A stretch of DNA of 42,504 nucleotides from Anaerolineales bacterium (GTDB lineage: Bacteria; Chloroflexota; Anaerolineae; Anaerolineales; Villigracilaceae): assembly GCA_016928525.1 (NCBI GenBank), contig JAFGKO010000364.1:1-42504 (forward strand), in the 5' to 3' direction. A program made the position numbers and the translations under genes. The notes under the pieces were generated by a model. The model saw only the letters and a list, made by a program, of their open reading frames with translations, searched no databases and was not told the DNA's origin. Position 1 is the first letter of the stretch. Each line of letters begins with the position of its first letter. This document shows, one piece after another, positions 34,596 through 42,437 of the stretch.

Positions 34596-35084
34596 CTATC
34601 CTGCAATAGGTTTGCTCTCATTATCTGCCATCAGACTCATGATCTGGATGTTGACCAGCATGAAACGCTCGCTGACCACCTCGGCGATCTGGCGCAGGAA
34701 GTGATAGCCATACTCAGGGTTGTCGTCCAGGAGTTGGCGCAGCGGTACGGCATCAATCTCGAGCAGCCGGGAGCTCTTGACCGCCCGAGCCCCGATCTTG
34801 TACTGGTGCGGCGGCACGATCGATGACCAGCCGACGATCTCGTTTTTGCCGAGCGAATGTGAGCTGGCCAGGTGCTGTTGCTCGCCATTGAGGTAAACGA
34901 ACAGGGTAAGGGCAACCGCTCCCTCTAGCACGAGATAAAGCTTTGTGGCTTCCTCGTTCTCATGGAAGAGCCAATCGCCCTCAGCCTTATTGACCTCATT
35001 GCTGAGCATGGCGATCTCTTCCAGCATATAGTTGTTCTGTCCGGCAAACAAGGGATAGCGTCGGAGTAACTCTGTGGAAACCAT
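34596..35084 (-). CDS. Cyclic-nucleotide-binding domain protein without HTH
   Basis: 162 residues from ATG 35084 (AGGAGG 6 nt upstream). It begins LLRRYPLFAGQNNYMLEEIAML, followed by a beta-roll with WLFHENEEATKLYLVLEGAVALTL and a C-terminal helix. It is a cNMP-type domain with no DNA-binding part, so it probably acts as a ligand-sensing partner of the Hdr/Etf proteins rather than a transcription factor. It is the first gene of the five-gene operon and lies directly behind the strong promoter. Confidence 0.85.
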   Translation of the reverse strand: MVSTELLRRYPLFAGQNNYMLEEIAMLSNEVNKAEGDWLFHENEEATKLYLVLEGAVALTLFVYLNGEQQHLASSHSLGKNEIVGWSSIVPPHQYKIGARAVKSSRLLEIDAVPLRQLLDDNPEYGYHFLRQIAEVVSERFMLVNIQIMSLMADNESKPIAG

Positions 35085-35210
35085 ATTAACCTCCTGAAAA
35101 TGCAAAAAGGGACACGGTGCCTGACAGTGTCCTTGGTTTCCACATGTAGCTTTGGATTCTTTAGCGAACCCCTGTCTTCGATGCTCAAATGTGGTAGAAT
35201 GCGGTTAAAT

Positions 35211-35265
35211 ATTCAAGTAATCAATTGATTACTTGAATTATATAACAGACCGGGATGAAAGTCAA
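35211..35265 (-). promoter_or_regulatory. Strong promoter overlapped by a perfect 28-bp palindrome
   Basis: Minus-strand -35 TTGACT (35260-35265), 17-bp spacer, -10 TATAAT (35237-35242). A perfect 28-bp palindrome (35211-35238; half ATTCAAGTAATCAA) starts inside the -10 and covers the transcription start. Its size and position fit an ArsR-family operator, and an ArsR gene is divergent 114 nt away. Confidence 0.8.
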
Positions 35266-35288
35266 TAGTGAATTATTACACAAACAAC

Positions 35289-35317
35289 TTGCCTGTTTTT
35301 CTTAATCAGGGTAGAGT
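35289..35317 (+). promoter_or_regulatory. Possible promoter of the ArsR gene
   Basis: TTGCCT (35289-35294), 17-bp spacer, TAGAGT (35312-35317), about 35 nt before the start codon. It is moderate and lies outside the palindrome. Confidence 0.35.
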
Positions 35318-35351
35318 GGAAGTGACCATTTATCAATAGAAGGAGAGCGAC

Positions 35352-35666
35352 TTGAACGCATCGGATGCCAAACCGCTAGCTGAATCACAGGCGGAGATCT
35401 ATCGAATTTTCAGCCATGCCAACCGCATCCAAATCTTCTGGCTTTTGATGGAGACCGAGATGTCGGTCAATGACATTGCTGAAACCATCCAAGCCTCGAT
35501 CCAAAACACTTCCCAGCATTTGCGCCTCATGAAAGCCGCCAGCATCCTGGATACCCGCCGTGATGGGCAGACCATTTACTACCGCATTGCCGAGACAAAT
35601 ATTGGCAATTACTGCCGGCGTATCCTAGAGAAAAATCTTGCTGAATTTAAGATGAGTGTGATGTAG
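35352..35666 (+). CDS. ArsR-family transcriptional regulator
   Basis: 104 residues from a TTG start at 35352, supported by AAGGAG 7 nt upstream. Winged HTH: EIYRIFSHANRIQIFWLLMETEMSVNDIAETIQASIQNTSQHLRLMKAASILDTRRDGQTIYYRI. There is only one Cys (near residue 88), so the classical ArsR or CadC thiolate metal site is absent; a different signal (redox, acyl or other metal) is likely. It probably represses the divergent Etf/Hdr operon through the 28-bp palindrome. Confidence 0.85.
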   Translation: MNASDAKPLAESQAEIYRIFSHANRIQIFWLLMETEMSVNDIAETIQASIQNTSQHLRLMKAASILDTRRDGQTIYYRIAETNIGNYCRRILEKNLAEFKMSVM

Positions 35667-36060
35667 AAAACACATCCAGAGTCAGCCTCTAACTAAAATC
35701 CAACCCAGCCAGGTGTGACAAACATGGAGACGAGAAGTGAGCAGAACAAGGCTCAATAACTGGCTACCTGTAGCTGGTTTAGATAATGCGGTGCGGTAGG
35801 AACATCCGCGTTGCTTGCTAATCCTTGAAGAAAATCTGAGCAGTGTTAATAAGGTGAGTGTCAGTAAATATGATTGTATACTTTATTTCCGTAATCACGC
35901 GTTAACGAGAATACCTGAATATAACCCCTCTTGAGCGGCAATATCTTCCCAAAACAGACGCGAAATCCCGCATTTAAGCTGCATTAGCAACGAGAAATAT
36001 TGTCGGATAACAGTATAATAATTCCAGCAACTTGCTCGCAACATACCAAAGGGACTTCGC
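35667..36060. other. Intergenic region before the restriction locus
   Basis: No gene recognised. A TATAAT (36014-36019) lies 42 nt before the small frame at 36061, but I see no matching -35. It is lower in GC than the flanking genes and marks the left edge of the defence locus. Confidence 0.4.
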
Positions 36061-36213
36061 ATGAGCGTATTGGACCGACTTCAGGCTGGGATTCGTTTAT
36101 ATGATAACCGTACAAGGGTCGAACGGTTGGTTCATGATGTGGAAATGATAGGGCAGGTTGTTTTTCTAAGTTTCAAACATCTGGTTGAGCAAGCCTACCA
36201 ACAAACCATTTAG
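36061..36213 (+). CDS. Possible small protein upstream of hsdR, 50 aa
   Basis: ATG with AAAGGGA upstream. The product begins MSVLDRLQAGIRLYDNRTRV and ends HLVEQAYQQTI. It stops 4 nt before the hsdR ATG, so it may be translationally coupled to it. It is predicted to be mostly helical and I recognise no family. It could be a leader or a small regulator. Confidence 0.4.
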   Translation: MSVLDRLQAGIRLYDNRTRVERLVHDVEMIGQVVFLSFKHLVEQAYQQTI

Positions 36214-36217
36214 CACA

Positions 36218-38893
36218 ATGTCGTACAACGAAGCAGATACCCGCGCTTATCTCATTGACCCGAAGCTTGAAGCTGCCGGCTGGGGACGTGAGCACGTTCG
36301 CCGGGAACATTTTTATCGCCCGGATGTGCAGTACACACCAGGACGAATTGTTTTACATGGTGAGAAAGCGCGACATCGAGAAGGCCGCAAAGTGGACTAC
36401 CTGCTTCGGTATACAGATGCCTTCCCGATTGCTGTTGTTGAAGCCAAAGAAGAAGAGTTGGAAGCGGAAGCGGGCCTGGAGCAAGCCAAGGCCTACGCGC
36501 GTGATTTGACCATCCCCTTTGCTTACACTACTAACGGTCATAGGATCGTTGAGTTTGATTTTTTCACCAATACCAGCCGTGACTTGTCTGAATTTCCCGG
36601 TCCAGACGAACTCTGGGGGCGATGGTTAACCAACACAGGTCTAGGCGATCTGTCTAATCCACAACGTGTGGCACAAGCTCGTGCACTGTACAGTCTGGAT
36701 GATGCCTCTGCACGAAGGCAGAACCCACTACTGCACCCATACTGCCCTACCAGCATTACAGGTAAGGGATTACGCTACTTCCAGGAAGCAGCTATTGGCC
36801 AGGTCTTGCAGCGCATCATGCGTGGACAAAATCGTATCTTGCTGACAATGGCCACAGGAACTGGTAAAACGTTTACAGCCATGCAATTAGCCTGGAAATT
36901 GGTTAAATCTGGCTGGCTACAGCGGCAGCACCCGGAGCGTCCAGGCAGAATCCTTTTTATCGCGGACCGGGTTGTCTTACGTGATCAAGCCTATAATGCT
37001 TTTTCTGCATTTGCGACAGAGGGCAGCGACCCGCGTCACTTAATCGAGGGTCATCCTGCGCTTCTCACCCGTGACCTTTACTTTGGAATTTACCAATCTT
37101 TATGGGCTGAAAATGACAAGGGACAGAGACTGTTTGAAGCTTTCCCGCCGGACTTTTTTGATTTGATCATTGTTGATGAGGCCCACCGTTCGGGATTTGG
37201 AACGTGGCAAGACATTTTGAAACACTTTGGGAGCGCCATTCACCTGGGCATGACAGCCACGCCCAAGCGCTCCGATAATGTCGACACGTATGAGTATTTC
37301 TGCAAAGATGAAGCAGAAATACTGGTTGATCCCGATGATCCTTCAAAGGGAAGCCGGCAGGTTGCGGCATACGAATATAGTCTTGGCCAGGGGATCGAAG
37401 ATGGCTTCCTGGCAACGTATAAGGCGCATCGCGTTCACACCACAGTAGACAAGTCAGGGTTGCGTCTGCGCGAAGCTGTCGAGCAGGGAGCGGAAGTCTT
37501 TATCCCTGAAGGTGTAGCTGAGAAGGAAATTTACATCACACCACAGTTTGAACGCGAGATCACACTGCCTGACCGCACCAAAGCAATGAGCGGGCATCTG
37601 GCAGGCTTGTTGCGCCGATTCGGACCAAGTGAAAAAACGATGATCTTCTGCGTGGATATTTCCCACGCACAATTGGTTGCCAAACAATTGAATGATGCCT
37701 TTGTCGATCTGGGCATGGCTCCGTATGCTGTGCCGATCGTATCTGAAGAAGGACAGGCTCCGGTATGGTTACAACAATTCCAGGATAGCGACCACCCGAC
37801 GCCAGTCGTGGCGACCACGGCTGAACTGCTCAGCACAGGGGTGGATGTGCCGGCCTGCCGCAATATTGTTTTCATGAAGACCGTCTCTTCGCCGGTGCTG
37901 TTCAAGCAAATCATCGGACGTGGCGCCCGTGTGGACCCGGCTACAGATAAATTGTGGTTCCGCATTGTGGATTACACCGGTGCAACCCGTCTCTTTGACG
38001 AGTGGGACTTACCGCCTGGCCCGCCCCCAGAATTACCCGAAGGGCCGCAAATAGCTACTTTGGAAGGGGAAGTTGTCAAAGCGGAAACCGGAGAGAAACT
38101 GGTCGGCGCAACCGTGACCCTTTTGGTTGGACCCAATCTCCAGCGTGGCCCAATCCGCACAGGGAAGGATGGAGAGTTCCGTTTCGAAGCATTGCCCGAA
38201 GATTTGCTGACCTTGATTGCCAGTGGGACCGGGTTCCGTCGAAAGCAATTGCAGGTACAGACCATCGCTGATGAAACAGTAAGCATTCAGGTTGAACTCA
38301 AACCGGAAGGAGAAGCTCCCGGACGGATTCGGGTGGAAGGGCTGGAAGTCCGCATTGCGGAGGAAGCTGTCTTCGTAATCGAAGGCTCTGGCGAGCACTT
38401 GACCCAGGCGCAATACCTGGATTACACCAGGGCTAAAGTACAGCAAGTGAGCCAGGCCAGTGCAGTGGATGGGTTGCGTTCCATCTGGGTTAATACGGAC
38501 ACACGCAGGCGCTTTTTACAGGATTTGCAGCAAGAGTCGGTTTATGTGGATGTGCTGGCAGAAGTGCTGGGACAGAGCGATGCCGACCAGTTCGATTTAC
38601 TCTGCCACCTGGTATTTGCCTCCCCCTTGCACACACGTTCAGAAAGAGCCGCAGCATTTGTAAACCGTGAGTCGCGTTTTTTGAAGGCACATAAACCGGA
38701 TGCCCAGGAAGTGATCCTGGCTTTGTTGGAGAAGTACCGCGCGGTGGGGATTGATGAAATCAGCGATCCGCGCGTCTTTCGCTTATCGCCTTTCAGGGAA
38801 ATGGGACAGGCGCCGGGCGTGGCAAAGCGTTTTGGGTCTCTGCCTGGACTGCAAAAGAGTCTGACCGAGCTTCAAGAACGGATTTACAACTAA
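36218..38893 (+). CDS. hsdR: Type I restriction endonuclease subunit R with inserted beta-sandwich domain
   Basis: About 891 residues from ATG 36218 (a TTG at 36185 is possible). The nuclease domain has the PD-(D/E)xK core VVEAKEEE (about 72-79). Helicase motor: Walker A ATGTGKTF (about 212-219), DEAH (320-323), MTATPKR, and QIIGRGARVDP near 575. Residues about 612-697 form an unexpected carboxypeptidase-regulatory-like segment (GEVVKAETGEKLVGATVTLL ... GEFRFEALPEDLLTLIASGTGF). An EcoEI-R-type C-terminal region follows. It cuts DNA by translocation when HsdM/HsdS mark a site as unmodified. Confidence 0.9.
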   Translation: MSYNEADTRAYLIDPKLEAAGWGREHVRREHFYRPDVQYTPGRIVLHGEKARHREGRKVDYLLRYTDAFPIAVVEAKEEELEAEAGLEQAKAYARDLTIPFAYTTNGHRIVEFDFFTNTSRDLSEFPGPDELWGRWLTNTGLGDLSNPQRVAQARALYSLDDASARRQNPLLHPYCPTSITGKGLRYFQEAAIGQVLQRIMRGQNRILLTMATGTGKTFTAMQLAWKLVKSGWLQRQHPERPGRILFIADRVVLRDQAYNAFSAFATEGSDPRHLIEGHPALLTRDLYFGIYQSLWAENDKGQRLFEAFPPDFFDLIIVDEAHRSGFGTWQDILKHFGSAIHLGMTATPKRSDNVDTYEYFCKDEAEILVDPDDPSKGSRQVAAYEYSLGQGIEDGFLATYKAHRVHTTVDKSGLRLREAVEQGAEVFIPEGVAEKEIYITPQFEREITLPDRTKAMSGHLAGLLRRFGPSEKTMIFCVDISHAQLVAKQLNDAFVDLGMAPYAVPIVSEEGQAPVWLQQFQDSDHPTPVVATTAELLSTGVDVPACRNIVFMKTVSSPVLFKQIIGRGARVDPATDKLWFRIVDYTGATRLFDEWDLPPGPPPELPEGPQIATLEGEVVKAETGEKLVGATVTLLVGPNLQRGPIRTGKDGEFRFEALPEDLLTLIASGTGFRRKQLQVQTIADETVSIQVELKPEGEAPGRIRVEGLEVRIAEEAVFVIEGSGEHLTQAQYLDYTRAKVQQVSQASAVDGLRSIWVNTDTRRRFLQDLQQESVYVDVLAEVLGQSDADQFDLLCHLVFASPLHTRSERAAAFVNRESRFLKAHKPDAQEVILALLEKYRAVGIDEISDPRVFRLSPFREMGQAPGVAKRFGSLPGLQKSLTELQERIYN

Positions 38894-38904
38894 TGTATTT
38901 CTAG

Positions 38905-38943
38905 CTTCGATAATTTGTAATATACAAGTTATCGAAGTATAAT
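38905..38943 (+). promoter_or_regulatory. abiE promoter with inverted-repeat operator
   Basis: 15-nt arms (38905-38919 and 38923-38937) around ATA match at 14 of 15 positions. The repeat covers a -35 TTGTAA (38915-38920) and the whole 17-bp spacer up to a perfect -10 TATAAT (38938-38943). AbiEi antitoxins are known to bind inverted repeats in their own promoter, so this is the likely autoregulatory site. Confidence 0.75.
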
Positions 38944-38995
38944 ATACATAACGCAAGCAAAGACTACCCCGACCATCCCCGAAAGAGCGGAGAAA

Positions 38996-39835
38996 ATGCC
39001 ACGCTCAAACGCAAGGTATTCCCAATCACAAGGTATGCAATTGCTCGAAACTGCGGTCCAAAAGCTCGGACCGATCTTTACGATTGGGCAATTACATCCC
39101 CTGGCGAAGGAACAGGAAATATCTCGCAAGCAACTGACCTGGTTGATGAGCACGTTGGCATCTTCGGGGCGGATCGAGATTCTCAAGCGCGGCACCTACG
39201 CGGTTAAAAGTCCCCTGTTCGCCGGGGAAATCCACCCGTTTGCGGTGGCTGCTGCGTTGGTACAACCGATGGCAATCAGTCATTGGTCGGCGCTGGCTGA
39301 GCATGGATTTACCACCCAAATGCCGGTCATGGTGCAGGCATCTACAACACGCAATGTGATCACGCCCGAAATGCGCAGCGGAGGGGCTCACCGTCCACGC
39401 GGGCGCGCGGTGTGGCAAGCCCTTGATACGGATTTTGAGTTTATTCATGTGCAGGAAAAGCATTTTTTCGGGCATAAGCAGATCTGGGTCAACAACTGGC
39501 AGCAGGTAGCCATCACAGATCCCGAACGAACTGCGTTGGACGTTATCGCTCGACCGGATGTATTTGGGGGAACGCGGGCGGCGCTTGAAATTTTTGGCGA
39601 GGCGATTCCCAGAATACAGGTTGCTGGATTGTTGAAATATGCGCTGCGGTACAATGTGGGAGCCGTGATCAAGCGCGTGGGATGGGCCTTGGAACAGTTT
39701 GGGGTTCCAGAATCAGAGACAGAACCTTTGCGCAATTTTCCAGTGAAGACCTATTACCGCCTTGATCCACAATTGCCGCCTGGTGACCAATACAATACAC
39801 GCTGGCGAATCATCGAAAACTTGAGGGTAGGCTGA
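38996..39835 (+). CDS. abiEi: AbiEi-family antitoxin / transcriptional autoregulator
   Basis: 279 residues. The N-terminal winged HTH (about 10-70; ISRKQLTWLMSTLASSGRIEILKRGTYAV) and following region (HPFAVAAALVQPMAISHWSALAEHGF) match AbiEi of type IV toxin-antitoxin systems. The C-terminal antitoxin domain includes VAITDPERTALDVIARPD. It neutralises AbiEii without direct complex formation and represses its own promoter. ATG 38996 has GGAG upstream. The toxin gene starts 1 nt after its stop. Confidence 0.85.
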   Translation: MPRSNARYSQSQGMQLLETAVQKLGPIFTIGQLHPLAKEQEISRKQLTWLMSTLASSGRIEILKRGTYAVKSPLFAGEIHPFAVAAALVQPMAISHWSALAEHGFTTQMPVMVQASTTRNVITPEMRSGGAHRPRGRAVWQALDTDFEFIHVQEKHFFGHKQIWVNNWQQVAITDPERTALDVIARPDVFGGTRAALEIFGEAIPRIQVAGLLKYALRYNVGAVIKRVGWALEQFGVPESETEPLRNFPVKTYYRLDPQLPPGDQYNTRWRIIENLRVG

Positions 39836-39836
39836 C

Positions 39837-40697
39837 ATGGCAGATATCAACCAGATGTTGCGCGCCAAAGCAAAAGAATTTAATGTGCGCCTGGAGATTG
39901 TTGAGAAAGATTATGCGCTGAGCTATCTTTTGGCAGCCGTTGCGGACACGCCCGGCCTGGGAGATGGCATTGCACTCAAGGGCGGCACGGCGTTGAAAAA
40001 ATTGTACTTCGCCGATTACCGTTTTTCAGAAGACCTGGATTATTCGACCCTGGCTTTAGGGCCTGTGAGCGATGTGGTCGCGAAGATGGACACGGTGACG
40101 CAGAAAATGCGTGACAGGCTCTTTGAACGGGGGCCGTTTGAGGTCCAAAATGAAGCGTTGACCTTGAAACAGCCGCATCCGGGTGATCAAGTTGGTTATC
40201 TGGTGCGCGTCCAGTTTCCGGGGCAACGTCAGGCCTTGTGCCGTCTGAAAGTGGAAATCACGGTGGATGAGCCAATTCTGTTGCCGGTGGAACAAATGCC
40301 GGTGTTACATGGCTTCGATGAACTTTTGCAGGTGGAAATCCGCAGCTATGCCCTGGCTGAGATCGTGGCTGAAAAACTGCGGGCGCTACTGCAAAGCCAG
40401 GCACGCTTGAATGAACGCGGATGGGGCGCCAGCCGCGTATGCCGGGACTATTACGATCTTTGGTCGGTGCTGCGCGGCGGGGAGCGCTTTGACGGGCAAA
40501 TGCCGGCTCTGGTGGCTGAGAAGTGCCAGGTTCGCGGCGTTTCGTTTGAGCGACCCCATGATTTTGTGACGGATGAATTGTTTAATGTGGCGCGGCAAGA
40601 ATGGCAACAGCAATTGCTGCCCTTTGTACCGACCGCGCCGCCGGTGGAACAAATCTTATCGGAAGTACAACCCCTTATTCTGTCTTTATGGGAGTAA
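39837..40697 (+). CDS. abiEii: AbiEii-family nucleotidyltransferase toxin
   Basis: 286 residues. Nucleotidyltransferase motifs: GGTALKKLYF (about 49-58) and RFSEDLDYS with the catalytic Asp pair (about 62-70). The conserved EIRSYALAEIVAEKLRALLQ and the RVCRDYYDLWSVL segment are typical of the DUF1814/AbiEii group. It is GTP-linked and bacteriostatic in studied members; it defends against phage by stopping growth. The stop lies 3 nt before hsdM, so toxin and methylase are co-transcribed. Confidence 0.87.
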   Translation: MADINQMLRAKAKEFNVRLEIVEKDYALSYLLAAVADTPGLGDGIALKGGTALKKLYFADYRFSEDLDYSTLALGPVSDVVAKMDTVTQKMRDRLFERGPFEVQNEALTLKQPHPGDQVGYLVRVQFPGQRQALCRLKVEITVDEPILLPVEQMPVLHGFDELLQVEIRSYALAEIVAEKLRALLQSQARLNERGWGASRVCRDYYDLWSVLRGGERFDGQMPALVAEKCQVRGVSFERPHDFVTDELFNVARQEWQQQLLPFVPTAPPVEQILSEVQPLILSLWE

Positions 40698-40700
40698 CCC

Positions 40701-42266
40701 TTGGCTGTTAATGGAACCCAAACCCGTGAAACCTTAGCAAACGATCTATGGCGCGCCTGTGACATTTTGCGCCGCGACAATAACTGTGGCGGCGTGATGG
40801 AGTATATCGAGCACCTGGCCTGGTTGCTCTTTTTACGCTTCCTGGATGCGCAGGAAGATACCTGGGAAACGGAAGCGTCCCTGAGCGGGAAGAAGTATGA
40901 GCGTGTCTTGGATGGCGATTTGCGCTGGGCAAATTGGGCGCACAAAGACTGGCCTGCCGATGACCTGATCCAGTTCGTGCATACGCGTTTGATCCCGGCT
41001 TTGCAAGGCCTGGGCGGCGACCCGTTCCGTGAGACGGTGGCGGCTATTTTCTCGGAGCGCAATGTGATTGTGGCGGCCAGCGGCTACAACCTGAAAGATG
41101 TGCTCCAGATCGTGAACCAGATCGACTTTTTGAGCGAAGACGATGTGCATACCGTTTCGGTGGTGTATGAGTCGCTCCTGCAGCGGCTGGGGAACGAGAA
41201 CAAAATGGCAGGCGAGTTTTATACCCCTCGCGCGGTCATCAGGTTCGTGGTCCGGTTGGTTGCGCCAAAACTCAACGAAACGGTTTACGATCCGGCGACC
41301 GGGTCCGGCGGATTTTTAGCGGAAGCCTTCGAGTATCTCAAATCCAAAAATAAAGACCTGACCATCGAACAGAACGAAAAGGTGCAGACCGAGACCTTTT
41401 TCGGGCGCGAAAAGAAGGCTGTGCCCTACCTGCTGGGGATGATGAACGTGGTGCTGCATGGCGTGTCGCGCCCGAACATCCGGCGCGGCAATACGTTGGA
41501 AGAGCCGATGAAGAGCGCGCCCGCCGAGCGCTTTGACGTGATCTTAACCAACCCGCCTTTTGGCGGCACGGAGAACCAGCAGATACAAGAAAACTTTGCG
41601 GTGCAGGTCAACGCCACCGAACTGCTGTTCTTACAACACATCATGAAAAAACTCAAGCCCAGGGCCGGTGCGCGCTGTGGCATGGTGATGCCCGAAGGCG
41701 TGCTGTTTCGTGGCGGTGCCTTTGCCACTGTCAAAAAGGACTTGCTGGAGCAGTTCAACCTGCATACCATCGTCAGCCTGCCGCCGGGCGCCTTTGCGCC
41801 GTATGCCGACGTGAAAACGGTGCTGATGTTCTTCGAGCGCCCCGGCCCGACCCGAGCCACCTGGTATTACGAACTGCCCCTGCCCGCCGGTTTGAAGAAG
41901 TTCAGCAAGGGCAATCCCATCGAAGATGGACACCTGAGCGAGGCCGATTCGTTGTGGAAAGCCTGGCGCGCCGGGCAAGCCGGGATTTTTGAGCAGCTGC
42001 CCGAATTGAATGAAGACTGGCAGGACTGGAATCGCGCCCAGCTTGTCGCTGGCGGCCTGTCGATGCTGGGACAGAATAGTTGGATCGTGCCGGTGGAGGA
42101 GATCGCGCGGCGCGGCTATGACCTGTCGGTGCGCAACCCGCATCAAACCGGGACCGAAGACCTGCCCCGCCCCATCGAATTGACCAGCCGTCTGTTAGAA
42201 CGGGTGCGCGAACTGCACGACATCATCGCAGGCCTGCACGAGAAGTTGGGGAATGGGGATGAATAA
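40701..42266 (+). CDS. hsdM: Type I DNA methyltransferase subunit M
   Basis: 521 residues from a TTG start with GGAG 7 nt upstream. The N-terminal HsdM helical domain (about 1-150) is followed by the N6-adenine methylase core: motif I DPATGSGGFL (from about 197) and motif IV NPPFGG (284-289). It modifies adenines at the site chosen by HsdS and forms the M2S core. It is intact. Its stop (TAA) is directly followed by the hsdS ATG. Confidence 0.93.
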   Translation: MAVNGTQTRETLANDLWRACDILRRDNNCGGVMEYIEHLAWLLFLRFLDAQEDTWETEASLSGKKYERVLDGDLRWANWAHKDWPADDLIQFVHTRLIPALQGLGGDPFRETVAAIFSERNVIVAASGYNLKDVLQIVNQIDFLSEDDVHTVSVVYESLLQRLGNENKMAGEFYTPRAVIRFVVRLVAPKLNETVYDPATGSGGFLAEAFEYLKSKNKDLTIEQNEKVQTETFFGREKKAVPYLLGMMNVVLHGVSRPNIRRGNTLEEPMKSAPAERFDVILTNPPFGGTENQQIQENFAVQVNATELLFLQHIMKKLKPRAGARCGMVMPEGVLFRGGAFATVKKDLLEQFNLHTIVSLPPGAFAPYADVKTVLMFFERPGPTRATWYYELPLPAGLKKFSKGNPIEDGHLSEADSLWKAWRAGQAGIFEQLPELNEDWQDWNRAQLVAGGLSMLGQNSWIVPVEEIARRGYDLSVRNPHQTGTEDLPRPIELTSRLLERVRELHDIIAGLHEKLGNGDE

Positions 42267-42437
42267 ATGACTGAATTACCCGCTGACTGGAAATTAGCTA
42301 AACTCGATCTATCTCTTGTTCAAATGACAAGTGGTTTTGCTTGTGCTCGTAGCAAAGCAGTTTCGTTTGGTCTACCACACTTACGACCATTTAATGTGGA
42401 CACAAACGGGAATATTGATTTCAGGACTTTCGCTTAG
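42267..42437 (+). pseudogene. hsdS: Type I specificity subunit S, truncated by an insertion
   Basis: The first about 52 residues look native: MTELPADWKLAKLDL, then FGLPHLRPFNVDTNGNIDF, the usual start of the first target-recognition domain. The frame then ends RTFA-stop at 42435-42437, where sequence of a different kind begins, leading into a transposase start. The specificity subunit of a normal system is about 400 residues, so this copy cannot give sequence specificity unless the rest is recovered elsewhere. Confidence 0.75.
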
